Source of the DNA: Ciborinia camelliae
Taxonomy: Eukaryota > Ascomycota > Leotiomycetes > Helotiales > Sclerotiniaceae
Direction of reading: 5' to 3'
Length of the DNA stretch: 64,000 bases
Assembly: GCA_025890175.1 (NCBI GenBank)
Contig: JANPYM010000014.1
Span: 1,511,829 to 1,575,828 of the forward strand
Part shown: positions 1 to 12,300 of the stretch, in pieces
Layout of the letters: every line of letters starts with the position of its first letter
How positions within the stretch are numbered: position 1 is the stretch's first letter
Position numbers and translations under genes: made by a program
The notes under the pieces: model-generated
The model's input: only the letters and a program-made list of their open reading frames with translations
The model's database searches: none
Told to the model about the DNA's origin: nothing

Positions 1-593
1 GGAAAAGGAGGGAATGGGGAAGGGGAGGGGAGGGGATGGGGAAAAGAGGGAAGGGAGGGGATGGGGAAAAGAGGGAAGGGGGGAATGGGGGATGAGGGAT
101 GAATAAAAAGGAGAAGGGAAGGAAGAGAGGAGGAGGTAGATAGTTAGCTTGAGGTGGGGGGAAAGGGGAGGATTTGATATATATAACATCATGCGGGAAT
201 GAATGGATGAAGGAAAAAAAAGAAAAAAAAGGTTAAGTGTTAGTGAGCACGCTACCTACCTACCTATCTACCGGTATGTATCATTATACATACGTACATA
301 TATACATACATAATGCGCATCCCGGCAATTCCAAGAAAGTGGAGGGAGAGAGGGGGATTTGATATATATATATATATAACATCATGCGGGAATGAATGGA
401 TGAATAAACGAATGAAGAGAGAGAAAAAGAGGATAATTATTTTCAGCGTCAAGGCAGGTAGGTAGGTATTAAGCTAATGATTACACAAACAGAGACAGGC
501 AGACAGACAGACAGACAGCTTTTGAAAAAAAAATACAAATTCTACAATAATGTTCCATCCATCCATCCATCCATCCATCTCATCTCCAAAAAT
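1..593. other. purine-rich and simple-sequence region downstream of NOP4
   Basis: I see no gene here. Positions 1-130 are a GGGGA/AAGAGGG-type purine tract on the plus strand. Short tetranucleotide runs follow: CTAC near 250, AGAC near 500 and CCAT near 555-580. Two direct copies of a roughly 40-bp block also lie here and are listed separately. Small open frames in this stretch have repeat-like composition. Confidence 0.6.
170..404. repeat. direct repeat pair (170-210 and about 356-404)
   Basis: Both copies start with GATTTGATATATA, contain a TA run of different length, and continue through AACATCATGCGGGAATGAATGG. The copies lie about 185 bp apart in the same orientation and differ mainly by TA-run expansion. 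This looks like a local segmental duplication. I see no coding potential or transposon ends. Confidence 0.7.
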
Positions 594-3076
594 CTATGCA
601 CCACCCTTTCGATTCCTCCTCATCATTCTCTTCTTTTGAATGATTTGAGCCTTCTTTCTTTGCTTTGCATCATCATCACCATCGGCTCCTTCATTGTTCG
701 ATGTATTCCTTGGCTTCTTCCTTTCTCTTGATTCCGAGGAATCGTCTTCGGCTTTACGCTTACCCCTATATAATATGTGAGTACTTATGGGACGGGCAAA
801 CTCGTGACTTAAAGGGGGGGGGACACTGAAATGCAGGAAACTTACTTGAGGGCGACTTTGTCAAAGCTCTTTTCTTTATCGAATCGCTTTCCGGCACCTT
901 TTCCAGCACCTTTGATGCCCTTTCCACCCTTCCTCATCGACTTCATTTGTTCATCCCTACCTGCCAACTTTTTGGAACTAACCATTTCGCCCTTGGCGAT
1001 TTTATCGGAAACTTCTTTCGAACGATTGCGAGCTTTCTCTTCGTGTTCCTTTCGCCTCGAGACAACTTGGGCGTTTTCGATGGCGAATTCAACTATCATT
1101 CTTTGTGTCTTTCCTTGCGAGTTGTTGAGTGCATGTCCATTCAACCATCTCAATCCCATGAGTGCCCATCTGTGACTGGAGTATTCGACAAACCCATATC
1201 CTCGACTTTTTCCCGCTCCACTTTCCTCGCTGACTTTCTTTCCTTCTCTACCCTCAAACACAACTTTGGCTTGTCGAACGATACCCTTTCCTTTAGCCCT
1301 TCTCTGCTTTTCGGCCTCGCGCATCTCCTCACCTCCTCGAGCGATTTCTTCCTTGGAAAGTTGTTGACGTAGTCCCGCTTTCACATCCGTAGCGAACCCG
1401 ACAACAGCTTCACGAGCTAAAGCTTTGAGAGCTTTAGAGTCGATGTTGCGAGGTATGTTACGTATAGCCAGACGTGTGAGACTTAGATGTAGAGTGGGGT
1501 TGCCTTGGATAAGTTTCTTTCTTTGCATGGCACTCTCCTCGCGCATCTTGACCTCAGAAGGTGGGAGTGAGTCGTAAAGTGGAGTACCTTTAGCCACAGT
1601 ACCCTCTTGGAGAAGGTAAAGCTTTCGTTTATCTTTATCGCGGTTATCACGGAAATGTGTGCCTTCCTCAGTAAGCCTCACTGCTTGATCTTTCTCAACA
1701 GCCTTGGATATCTGGAGAAGTCGCCCATCAATGGTATAGGCACCTGTTGAATCTGCGTTTTCGGGTTCCAGGAGAGAGTGCTTGATTTGTGCAGTTTCGC
1801 CCTTCTTAATTGCGTTGGCGCCCGTAGGTTGATATTTGGGACAATTTCGGAAACAAGAGTCGGCATCTTCGACATTATAGAAACAAACGAAGCCAGTACC
1901 CTTGGGACGATCGGTTGCCTTATCCATAACAACTCGAGCATATCTGACGGGACCAAATTGTTCAAAATGTTCCTTGAGGCTGGCATCGAGACTTGTAAAG
2001 GGGAGATTGCGAACAAATAGCGTTGAGGAGTTATCGGTGATGAAATTTTTCTTCGGCTTTTCCTCTTCAACCTCCTCATCTTCATCTATATCCTCAAAAT
2101 CATCATTGTCCTCATTGTCGTCATCTTCATCAATGTCTTCTTCATTCTCTTCATCCGCTTCAGGATCACTCTCATCCTCCGATTCTAACTGATCTCCGAA
2201 ATTCTTCATGAAATTGGCGACATCATCATCTACATCGTCATCATCTGCCTTGTCTTCTGTCTTTGCGGGTTCGTTCTGTGGCGTTTCCGCGTCACTCATA
2301 TCTGCGTCCTCGGTTTTCTTCTTCTCCCAGACATCCTTCTCAACAGCCCAATCTACAGCTAATTGTCTGCCATCAATCTCACGTCCGTTGACTGCGGCCA
2401 TTGCCTTTTCCGCATTCTTCTTGCCCCGCATCACGATAAATCCGAACCCCGCTTCCTTTCCTTTGACCTTGGGCATTGTAGCATACTTGACTTTTCCGAA
2501 GCCCATGAAGAGCTTGGCCAATTCGTCGGGAGTTTTGACACTCCATGGCAGATTTCGAATGATAAGTTTAGGGGGTGCTTTTGATTCGGCCAATTTCTCC
2601 TGTCGAGCTTTCTTAACAGCAGCGGCTTCAGTAGCAATTGCACTCTTCTTCCTCACTTTCAACCCATCATCCCCAGCGGTCGCGGGCGCATCTCTGGAAC
2701 GTGGTTGAGCGATCTCAATTTTCATCTTACGACCTTGAAATGATTGGCCATTGAATTCATCCAGAGCTCTCTGGGCGTCTTCCGCATCTGCAAAGGTAAC
2801 GAATCCATAACCCTTCGATTGTTTCGTGACAGGGTCGAGTACAACAGTGGCATGCTTTAAGGGATAATTGTCGGAAAACAATTCAGTCAATGCTGAGGTT
2901 GTAGCTGTTGCAGGCAACGAACGAACAAACAATGAGCGGCGGGCAGATGCATTGGTTTCTTTTCTGAGTTTTTTCGAGGTATGTCCTGGGGTTTCTTCAG
3001 CTACTGCCTCGATGGCAGCATCATCATTGAACGGTCTCTTTCTTCCTTCGGACATGGTGTCGTGAGTATTGTTCAA
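594..3076 (-). CDS. NOP4: Nop4/RBM28-like RNA-binding ribosome biogenesis protein
   Basis: Predicted nucleolar protein needed for 60S subunit maturation. The 800-aa model has exon 1 at 846-3076 and exon 2 at 594-765, with an 80-nt intron. RRM domains lie near residues 47-120 (LFVRSLP), 169-245 (LIIRNLPWS) and 350-440 (LFVRNLPF), and a divergent one from about 535 (AIRNIPRNI, then GYGFVEYSS). An Asp/Glu-rich stretch at about 255-345 separates RRM2 and RRM3, as in the yeast Nop4 / human RBM28 family. Unspliced, the frame stops at 842-844, inside the donor AA|GTAAGT. Splicing to the ATATAG acceptor adds 56 Lys/Arg-rich residues ending RRNRKGGA. That basic tail fits a nucleolar protein, so I prefer the spliced model. 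The start is the ATG at 3076 or, seven codons later, 3055 (MSEGRKRPF). The gene is divergent from MED19. Confidence 0.9.
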
Positions 3077-4122
3077 TGCTTGTTTTCTTTACTCAAATAT
3101 CAAAAAAAAGACAGTAAATTACATTCATGGGCAATTTTCTCGATATCAAAAAATTATTTGCTATCAGAATCAAACCCGGCAATTTCCATGGAGGCTAGTC
3201 TATATATAGACTAGTAAGAATATCCATCAATTGAACTAAAAATGAAATGGGGCTGATTGGAACAAGATTATTGAACGTTCTCCAAAGACAAAACTCAAAA
3301 TGCGTTTCGTTTCATCCCGAGGTCCTAGCTGAAGAAGCTGGAGTCAGACCGTTAGACTCATAGGGAGTGTCGATTATTATTAAATTATTTAGATATTATT
3401 GTTCAGCTTTGAAAGTTATTACAAAATCTGCCTATTTGACTCCTACCTGCTTGTCATTGCGTAGGTAGATATATATTATATAATTTTATATAATTTTCAG
3501 TTGTTCTTTACTCATAGAGCTGACACTGCCCAGGTGTGTCTGATAGAAAAATTCTTATTTTTAGTGAAAATATGGGCTCGGCCTTCATTCACACGTGACG
3601 GTGGCGCTAAATCTTAACTCTACTCTAACAAAGCGGCGCCTCCCAAGCCATTTGAACCTCACATCAACAATCTGTCGGACCAAGCAGAAACACGATACTC
3701 TCAACGACATAACGAATCCAACGTTGATCATACGAAAAAAGGTATCGCTTTGATAATACGATTCAAACGACCTACATGAATTAACTGGAAACGTCTATTT
3801 GGCACTGCCGTCGGCGGTGTAGGTGCGTTTCCGCCACAATCGCTCTCGATTCACCCTCCTTCATTCCCTCTTACCCTCCTTCGACCGTCGAGAATACCCG
3901 TGGACCATCGAAATCGATTTTCTTTCATCCTCGATACTCTGTACAGCACTTGACCTCTTACCTCTCGAAGTAAATTTAGAGGCGCATTCTGATACTCTAC
4001 AATTCCTTCGATAAACTTTTCAGTACGGCCAAAGTCATAACAATCAAGTTTTTAACCGCCGTATTCAACTGTACACACTTTCTTCACCTTCGATTACTTT
4101 AATATTCAAATTTATCTACGAA
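3077..4122. promoter_or_regulatory. shared intergenic region of NOP4 and MED19
   Basis: About 1 kb between divergent starts. It contains a CACGTGAC (E-box-like) motif near 3592-3600, a GGCGCC-containing GC-richer patch near 3633, and a pyrimidine-rich leader just before the MED19 ATG. No gene is recognised. Promoter function is inferred from position alone. Confidence 0.4.
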
Positions 4123-5299
4123 ATGCCTTCTGATCTTCCACAAACACCACAAAGTCCTTCCAATACCCCAGGATCTGCTGATATATCCTCGAAAAGCAAA
4201 GTTTCTCCACGGATTAATACTTCGCTCCCGACGCCCGCCCACAGCATTAACGGCAGCATGTCAACTATCAACTCTGCCATCGAGGCATCTCAATCGGAAG
4301 ATCTTTCGAACAAGCGCAAGAGAGATATTGAAGATCTTGGTGATCGAGACCAGAAGAAAGTTCATGTCGAGGATAGCAGACCTAGTATTAACGACCTCCA
4401 TCAGGAAGTCGGCAAAAAATACCTTCTCTGCCGAACTCGTAAGAATTCTCTCTTTCTAGTTGACATACCCCTTCGGTGGCTACAATTTCAAGTATATCAT
4501 CATTTATTTGAAACATTTTGTTAACATGAAATGACGTACAGTTCATAAGCCTGAGTACTTGAATATTCAACAGAATCTATACGATCGGTTCGGTCTGAAC
4601 GAAATCGCTGCTGGCGTTGCTCGGGTTACTGCAGACGGAAAGAAGAACATAGTTCGAAAGACTTACAAAGGATACATAAAATCTTTGGGTATTGCCGGGC
4701 AGTTTGATGCCATTAAGGGCGATTGGGCAGATCCATCGTCACTCTACTCTTTGGTCAATCCTGCCATTGCCCCAACCAGAGAGATATGGGAACAAAGTCA
4801 AGTGCAAGGAAGAGAAATTGATAAAGGCATCACGGACGATCTACGATCCATTCTCAGCAAAGCTGTAACCATGGCTAGAGGTCCTATTCCAAAAGAACGT
4901 TGGAATCCTTCGGTGATTGGGGAAATGGGAAATCAAATTGCCAATGATCCTTTGAAGGTGGTTCCTGCGAAAGCAAAAACTCCAATGCCGCAAGGCACGA
5001 CGAGTATACCAAAGCAGAATAGAGGTCCTGCAGATATTCCACGCCCAAAGAGAGCTGTTAAGAAGCGCTCGTATGGCGATGCAAGTTACGAAGGTTACGG
5101 CGAGGGTTACATTGATGACGATGCTGGATACTCAACCGGCGATGGTGATGACAGAGCCGGTGGTCGGAAGCGACCTAAGAAGGTGGGTAGTGTGATATAT
5201 CCATCAAACGTGCAAGCTAACAAGGGAAAGACTCCAACATCTCACAATTTTCAAGGGCCGATGCGTCAAAGTTACGGACCTGGAATGGTCGGTGCTTGA
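4123..5299 (+). CDS. MED19: Mediator complex subunit 19 (Med19/Rox3)
   Basis: Subunit of the head/middle region of the RNA polymerase II Mediator coactivator in the nucleus. Two exons, 4123-4438 and 4542-5299, are joined by a 103-nt intron (ACTC|GTAAG, GTACAG|TT) to give 357 aa. The N-terminal 90 residues are Ser/Pro-rich with a basic NKRKRDIEDL patch. The diagnostic Rox3/Med19 core starts just after the junction: HKPEYLNIQQNLYDRFGL, then IAAGVARV, and RKTYKGYIKSLG at about residues 105-160. The C-terminal third is low complexity with Lys-rich (PKRAVKKRSYG, GGRKRPKK) and Gly/Tyr/Asp stretches. Joining the exons restores the conserved core without a break, which supports the splice model. The start is the first ATG after a pyrimidine-rich leader. 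Confidence 0.9.
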
Positions 5300-6320
5300 A
5301 CTCGACGAGAAGAAAACTTCTTTGCTCCTTCGAGGTTGTTAACCCCAACAACAAAAAGTTCCGCGTGTTTCTCTTCTGCTCGTTGACTCGTTGACTCGTT
5401 GCTTGTGGATTTGCACGCTTCTTACATACAAAATTAAAGATCATTATAAGAGGTTGAATGATCAAGCTGCTCTTAAGAATGAGCATGCAGAGCAAAATGT
5501 TGGTTTAGAAATATGGCATACAGAACAAGCCATGAACTCTTTTCTCAGTCTGTATGATATATAGAATAGTGGTGCTTCTTTTTTCGACAGGCCTGCATTT
5601 GACGATAGCACGCTTTTTGGGCCCTTTTGCCTCGGGAAGGTTTCTGATGACTACCAGTCGGAAAAAACTGGTAAAAGCACAAGCATGCATGATGGATATT
5701 TATTAGTATTGGGCATCACGTCTTTACGGACCCAAAGTTAAAAATAAAGAATGAAAAAAAGATCAAAACTTGTATTCATTTTAAGTGATTGCCTCTTGTG
5801 TGTATTTGTTTCTATGCTTTGCTAAGTAATAGGGTTGCTTTACTAGATGATCCATGTGTTAGATGCTTCCATTGCCTTTGGCCTATTGTATAATTTTTTA
5901 TATAAAGACATTTCATTTTATCATCTTTTGAAACGATCTTTTTAAATGCTACATTGTCCTCTCTACCAAACAAAATTTTCATTTTCATTCATTTATTCAA
6001 TCAAGGAATCAATATCGATACAATAATTGCTGTTTGATTTCTAGGTATTTTTCTCTCCTCTATATAGTACCGGCGGGTACATCAGTAATATGACTAATCA
6101 ACACCCTGGCTACAATTGCTAAGATCTGCTAAAACAATTCTTGACTCGAGACTCGAGTACACGGTACGCTAATTGCCGAGAACACATTTCTAAAGCTTAT
6201 CACATTTAAGTTCCGTCATAGCACTAGCATCCGACCACCTTTACTTTAAATTAATTCTTCATCCTCTCTTCCCCTCTCCTCTCCTCACCTCAATCGTTCA
6301 ATTGATATTGATCTGCCATC
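5300..6320. other. intergenic region between MED19 and the IRC22-like gene
   Basis: No gene seen. The stretch is AT-rich, with the MED19 3' UTR first. A CT-rich tract near 6255-6295 (CTCTCTTCCCCTCTCC) lies directly before the next start codon and is typical of fungal promoters and 5' leaders. Confidence 0.5.
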
Positions 6321-7346
6321 ATGGGTTTCTACAGGTACTCTACTCTCGCCCTTCTTGTTCTTCGTGCTGTCAGCGTTTTCGCTGCGCCAGAAAGTGTAAG
6401 TTCAAAAGTTCCCAGTTGCGGACAGCTGTCATGAGCTGCTATGTAAGCCATTGGTAAGTTTAAAGTACTGATTTTAATATTTATCAACAGACTGAAGATC
6501 ATCGTCAAGAAGCTGCAGCAGAAGGATTCGAAGCTCCTCCTACCAATATCGCCGTCTCGGTTTCTGCTTCGTTCCCTCAATCCGAAATCTTTGGTGTTAA
6601 GCTCATCAACGGCCATGCTTCTCAAGCTTTACTTACATTCAAGAATAATGAGCCTGAAGCTGTGCAAGTAGCTGTTATTGGGGGCGCATTGTCTACTCTT
6701 CAGATACTTCCAGAAGGAATTCATCCAAGTGCTGCAATTGTGCGCAACTTGACCTCGGCGAAATATAATGTCGCGATCCAAGCTGGCGAAGAGCAGAGTT
6801 TGCCATATACCTTCACAACCGAATTAAATCCTCAGGATTTGAGATTGAACCTTATTGCGGTCGTCGCTAGTCAGTCAGGAGGTGTTTACCAAATCCAAGC
6901 TTTCAATGAGACTGTTACTGTTGTTGATGCTGCTACCAGCATCTTCGATCCTCAAATGTGGGTGCTCATTTTGCGGACCATTTATGATGATTGATCTAAA
7001 CTGACATGACATTAGTATCTTCTTGTATTTCGTCCTCCTCGCAGCCTTCGCTGGTACCCTCTACTTCGTTTACAAGACCTGGATCGAAACTCTCTTCCCT
7101 CAAACTCGCAAAGGTGGTAAAGGTGGTGAGCGTGCCAAGCGTTCATCTGCAGGAACCAAGAAGGCTGTCGATGTTAAGGATCAAGTCTCTGTTATTGGTG
7201 CTGATGGACCAACCGTTACAACTCAATCATTGGCTCAAGACTCTTATGATGAGAGCTGGATTCCTGACCATCATATCAACCGTCCAGTCGCCAGACGTGT
7301 CAAGGGCAGCGGGGGCAAGAACAAGAATAAGGTCTTATCTGAGTAA
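6321..7346 (+). CDS. IRC22 / TRAP-alpha-like ER membrane protein
   Basis: Predicted single-pass ER membrane protein of the fungal Irc22 family, which is related to the translocon-associated protein alpha subunit. Three exons, 6321-6395, 6491-6957 and 7016-7346, give 290 aa with introns of 95 and 58 nt. Residues 1-22 form a cleavable signal peptide (LALLVLRAVSVFAAPES). A luminal beta-type domain with two N-glycosylation sequons (RNLT, FNET) fills about residues 30-180. A transmembrane helix follows (FLYFVLLAAFAGTLYFVY, about 183-203), then a basic cytosolic tail (QTRKGGKGGERAKR). The second donor, GTGGGT, is not the consensus, but it joins FDPQ to IIFLYFV in frame and assembles the membrane helix. 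The exact role of the family in fungi is poorly defined. Confidence 0.85.
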
Positions 7347-8064
7347 ATTACAAGCGATCTTAATTGCACATATGAATGAATGAGACGTAGGAAAGGAATA
7401 GGAGACTTGGGTCTGGTTTTCGGTCTAGGTGAATCTGGGAATCGGATTGATGTGTTTTAACATGAATGGGAGGCAGGAAAAGCATTTGTATAATATAACA
7501 AAAGTGGATGGCTACTTCTAAGTTAGAACATATTGCTGTATCAAAATAAATTTTGGGATGTACAAATCACTGAGGAACAAATTGCCTTTTCAGTGAGCTT
7601 ATTCCCTTCAAGATATACTATTAACCACACCACCATTCCCGATCGAGAAAAGAATAACGAGAAGAGACCATTGATATGGCTCCAGCTAAGTATGCGGGAA
7701 ATATCACTGAGATAAGTATCTCATTCCTCGCCATCCAATCAACATGTTTGTTCTAAAATATACTTAAGGATATGAGAACTCTCATTGACTGCGTATATAT
7801 GACATGCAGATTCGCACAACATAGTATGAAATGATTTAAATATTCTTCAATTGCTTTTTCATTGCAGTCCTTCAATTGACAGATTCAAGTGTCACAAATG
7901 TCTTCGGCATTCCTCTGCAGACATCTGCAACGTCACCTAAGCGGACGCCGGGGTGTATTAAATCCGTTTGCGGGGAAAGATACAAGTAAGTATCAAGATA
8001 AGCATTCTACTCCATCGTCGTTGTCGAATACAATCCGGGGAAACGAAGTTCTGGGGAACGGAAA
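7347..8064. other. intergenic region with an unused leader-like ORF
   Basis: No confident gene. An ATG at 7898 opens a frame with a basic, mitochondrial-presequence-like composition (SSAFLCRHLQRHLSGRR) that reaches a GTAAGT donor at 7987. I found no acceptor that joins it in phase to the oxygenase gene that follows, so it is left as an observation only. Confidence 0.4.
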
Positions 8065-9352
8065 ATGCAAATGAAAATGGATATGAAAATGGATATGAAG
8101 ATGAAGAAAACAAAATATGCGGATAGATCTATACCGAAGATTTCCCTGCATGATTTTGAGGAGAGGATCGGGGAGATTACTGAGGAGTGAGTGTTTTGGA
8201 TGTCTGGTCTAGGCGTGGATTGGGAATTGGTAAAGGGGTCTTGATAATGAGAGATTTGGTTATTGATTTGATATAAAATAGGCTTGTCCGCGCAGCCGAG
8301 ACGGATGGATTTTTCGTCTTGATAAATCATGGCATTGAACTATCTACCATTTCCCACATGTACATTCCCTTTCCTCCTCTCCCGAAATTCATCAAACCCC
8401 ACTCCCTCTTCACATCAAGCTCGATCTAATAGACCGTGCCAGGTTCTCCAGCTCCCAAAAGTTCTTCTCCCTCCCCGTCCCCACCAAATCCCTCATCCCC
8501 TTCACGCCCACCCACAATATCGGCTGGGAACAAAACTCCCAAGTCCGTCCTTCCACCGGCGTCGCCGATCGGAAGGAATCATATCAATTACAATTCACCC
8601 CCACGATGACCGACTACTGGCTCGACGAAGAAATCCTGCCCGGTTTCCAAGACGAGGTGCGGGCCTTCATGGGGAAATGTCAGGAGCTGAGCGAGAAATT
8701 GATGAGGTGTTTTGAGAGGGGATTGGGGGTTGAAGAGGGAATGTTCGTCCGGGCTCATGATATCTCCCGGAAGGAGAGTCAGACGGTCCTGAGGCTGTTG
8801 CATTATTTTAAGGTGGATCGGGAGGGGGGAGTGCCGGAGGATTGGTTTAGGGCCGGCCCTCATGTGGATTGGTCGTTCTTGACGCTCCTCTTTCAAAATC
8901 CCGGACAGGCGGGATTGGAAATCTGTCCCGGGAGAGAAGTTAGTAGTCATTTTGGGTGGGGGGATGAGTGGACGAAAATTGAACCGAGGGAGGGGGAGGT
9001 GGTGTGTAATATTGGGGATTGCTTGATGTGGTGGAGTCAAGATAGGTTTCGGAGTACGTTTCATCGGGTTGTTACGCCGCGGGATTATGATCTTGGTGGG
9101 AAAGGTGGGGATGGTGATGGAGAGGGAGATGGATACGGAGATGAAGCTTGGGGCGATAGATACAGTTTGGCATTTTTTAATAATCCATGCGAGGATGTGG
9201 TGATCAAGGGGACGGATGGGGAGATTACCGGGAGGGAGTTTACGGAGAGGGCGATGGAGAGGAATTTTCGCGGGGTGAGGGAGAAGCAGAGGAAGATGGA
9301 GTTGGAGAAAGCGAAAGCGAAAGCGGAGGGGCAAGAGAACGGAGGTTTTTAA
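8065..9352 (+). CDS. 2-oxoglutarate/Fe(II)-dependent oxygenase, isopenicillin N synthase-like
   Basis: Predicted non-haem iron dioxygenase using 2-oxoglutarate; the substrate is unknown. Three exons, 8065-8186, 8282-8359 and 8443-9352, give up to 369 aa with introns of 95 and 83 nt. The N-terminal DIOX_N part reads IPKISLHDF, then ETDGFFVLINHGI and SSSQKFFSLP. The catalytic jelly roll supplies H206 and D208 (PHVDWSF), the distal H273 (STFHRVV) and the 2-oxoglutarate-binding R305 with S307 (RYSLAFF), so the facial triad is complete. A Gly/Asp-rich insert of about 20 residues sits between the distal His and the Arg. The C terminus is a basic, Lys/Glu-rich helix. The N terminus contains repeated MKMD codons with six in-frame ATGs from 8065 to 8101, so the true start is uncertain. 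Exon 3 is visibly more GC-rich than its surroundings. Confidence 0.87.
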
Positions 9353-12300
9353 AAAGGATGTGGATGGTGGTGATGTGCTGGTTTTCCTATTTTCCTCGTC
9401 CTATTTTGGGAAACTTCTTCATCTCTCTATATATATATATCTATATGTGTTTTTCATCTGAATATTTATGCAATAAATGCCTATATATGTATGTATGTGG
9501 GAGATTCGTCGCATATCTCACTTCTTGGGTATTGCTTTCTTCTGCATTCACTTCACTTAATTTATACTTCACTAACACAATACACATCCACTGTCACAAT
9601 GCACATTCACCAGCACAACCTCCAGCATTCCATTTCACGCGCTCCTCTCGGTACATACCTACGCCTGGCAACTGTCATCTAAAGACCAAAAAATATAAGA
9701 TCACCATATCAATTCAATTCATCGCATATCTGCGATCAATACACGCCACCAGGATTCCTTTCTCTTTCCCTTCCCTCCTTTCGATCGATCGATCGAATCT
9801 TTAACTTTATATATCTAAATTTTTAATACCAAGATCTACTTTTCTTATACCTCCACTCCTACCTATAATAGGTAGGTAGGTAGGTATTCTGGGTATTCTA
9901 GGGATTCTAGGGATTCTAGGGATTCTAGGGATTCTAGGTATTCTAGGTATTCTAGGTATTCTAGGTATTCTAGGTATTCTAGGTATTCTAGGTATTCTAG
10001 GTATTCTAGGTATTCTAGGTATTCTAGGTATTCTAGGTATTCTAGGGATTCTAGGGATTCTGGGGATTCTAGGTACATGCATGCATCTTGGACTACCTAT
10101 GCTGATTTCTTGGATTGGTCTTGGGTGTTGGGTGCTTGATGGGTATCCTTTTTTATCTTTTTTATTTGGGGAAAAAAAAGAGGGGGAATGAGGATTTTTG
10201 CTACTTTTTTGTATATTTGTTAATGAGACGTTGTGAGGTGTTGATAGATAGATAATATTTCTAGGTGGGAGGTGCTTGGGCTGGCTTTGATGGTGTGTAG
10301 GGAGATAAATTTTGGATTTGGGTTTGGATTTGGATCGAGCTTATGTCTATGCATACTGTTGACCGGCTCCTTGGAGTTCTGCGACGTGTTTGCTGGGGAT
10401 TGGGGTTTGTATATCCGGTTTGTAGTTGATTTGCATATTCGACATGTAGTTGTGATAAGAATATAACAGTAATACCAACAGTTGGAACTCCGATGTATTA
10501 ACATTTGGTACCGATGGTTCGGTCCGTGACGAGGATTATAATATCCAATACCCATGCTGTCGGTATCCATCATGCTCGTATCCAGTATAAGCGAATGTTC
10601 GCAATGTATCGAGAAACAAAAGTTGCATCTTATCTACTAGATCTAGAATGGGCGTCGTGTTCTTCTAACTTTAAGCCAACAACAAGATTACTAACTCATC
10701 GATATTGTGTTAGATTTTTGTCGCCATTCGCATTGCATGCCCAATTTGGACTATGATCCTGATCTCGAGACTCATTCACCGGGATTCATCGGGGGTTGAC
10801 CGGTGATAATCAATTGATGGAATTCATAACGACAACCTATTTAGTGTCAAGGATTGAGATTCTGCCTTACTATCACTGATATCAGAAGACTAGTCTGCGC
10901 CGCATCCCAACTTCACTTGAAGTATTTCACGTTTCTCTTGTGAGACGATAAGATCGTGAGAAGGAATAACAAGTGTGGTAAAGGCGGATATCACATTACC
11001 AATCTATCTAAGCCTCGTTTCTCAAGGCACAAATGTCACATATATAATTTAAGTGGGGTGGTGAACATATAAACCTCAAACTAGGGACTCGAATCACTCG
11101 ACCGAGGGTGTGCTCAAAGATGGAGGAGGCGCAGGCAGGAGAACGAGAAACGGGCAAGCCATTTTGTGGCCCACACTGACATGCACCAGATACAGTGCGA
11201 TTCCATCATATCACCGTACCTTTTTCAAATAGACGATAACTCGTATCCTCACCGAGCCGCTTCAGGTACTACAAGAAGGATTCCCCACCAATTGCCCACG
11301 TTTTTGGCTTGTCGGCTCTCCCGGGAATGACTTCTAGCTCTTACAATTACCCAGCTTTAGAAAGCTGTGGATTCTTCGTGGAGACACAGCTAAGGCACCA
11401 GGGTGGGTTCTAATCAATTCGGGGCTGAAAATGGAATGTGGTATAAAGGGGAAACGAATCACATGACAGGGATTGCGAAAATAGATGACTTCTTGCCGCC
11501 TCTTTTCTCATTCATTCATCAAAATCACGAAAAACGGCCAAGTCGGGAATAAACGTGTCAATTTTTACCGGTCCCATATCTTAGTGCTGACCGTGTAGAA
11601 ACAATAGTTTCCCGGGAAATCCTCTGAGCGGGTAGGGCTATGTTCCGCCACCAAAACGGAGAAATGATCAAAAACGGGTAGATCTTCCGCTCTCTTAACG
11701 TGGATTTGGACTCATTCTCTTTTCCTCTAATGATTCCATTGCAATAATGTATTGGGGCACAGGGAAAGTCAAATTTGATGTAAGCTGACTTCCCACTATG
11801 ATGACTATCATCATGACTTATTCTTGCGCAGAACGGTAAACGGTTGACTTGATGATAGGCATCAAAATCTATCGGTGTCAGATTTTACTCATAATTGATC
11901 CTACCCGGTATATCTCGTATACCGCTCGATATCCTCCAATGTACCTGGGTACATGGGATGGAAATGTGCCGCGATTAATGTGTACCAGCGGCGTCCATCG
12001 CCCCGACCTGCCACAATTGCACACATCAAAGGACGCCAAAGTTCCTAAAGTGATGACAATGAGGTTTGTCCACATCGTTAGCTGCATGTTGCAAGCCACT
12101 CACTCAATCTCGCTGATTCCTTCCCGAGATATGATGGTGGACTGCGATTTCAAACCACTGGCAGCGTTAATCCATCATATCTCACATGGGAAACGTATGG
12201 GGAAAAGAGAGGGAAAAAAGCGGATTTGGTGTTTCGTAATGATCCTCGAACACATTTCCCAATTGCGATTATATCACCGACAAGAGCGACGACAGATTTA

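Noticed and set aside
9807..10082. Minus-strand frames of Pro-Arg-Ile and Leu-Glu-Tyr repeats
   Set aside because: They are direct translations of the 9-bp minisatellite, open only because the unit is a multiple of three.
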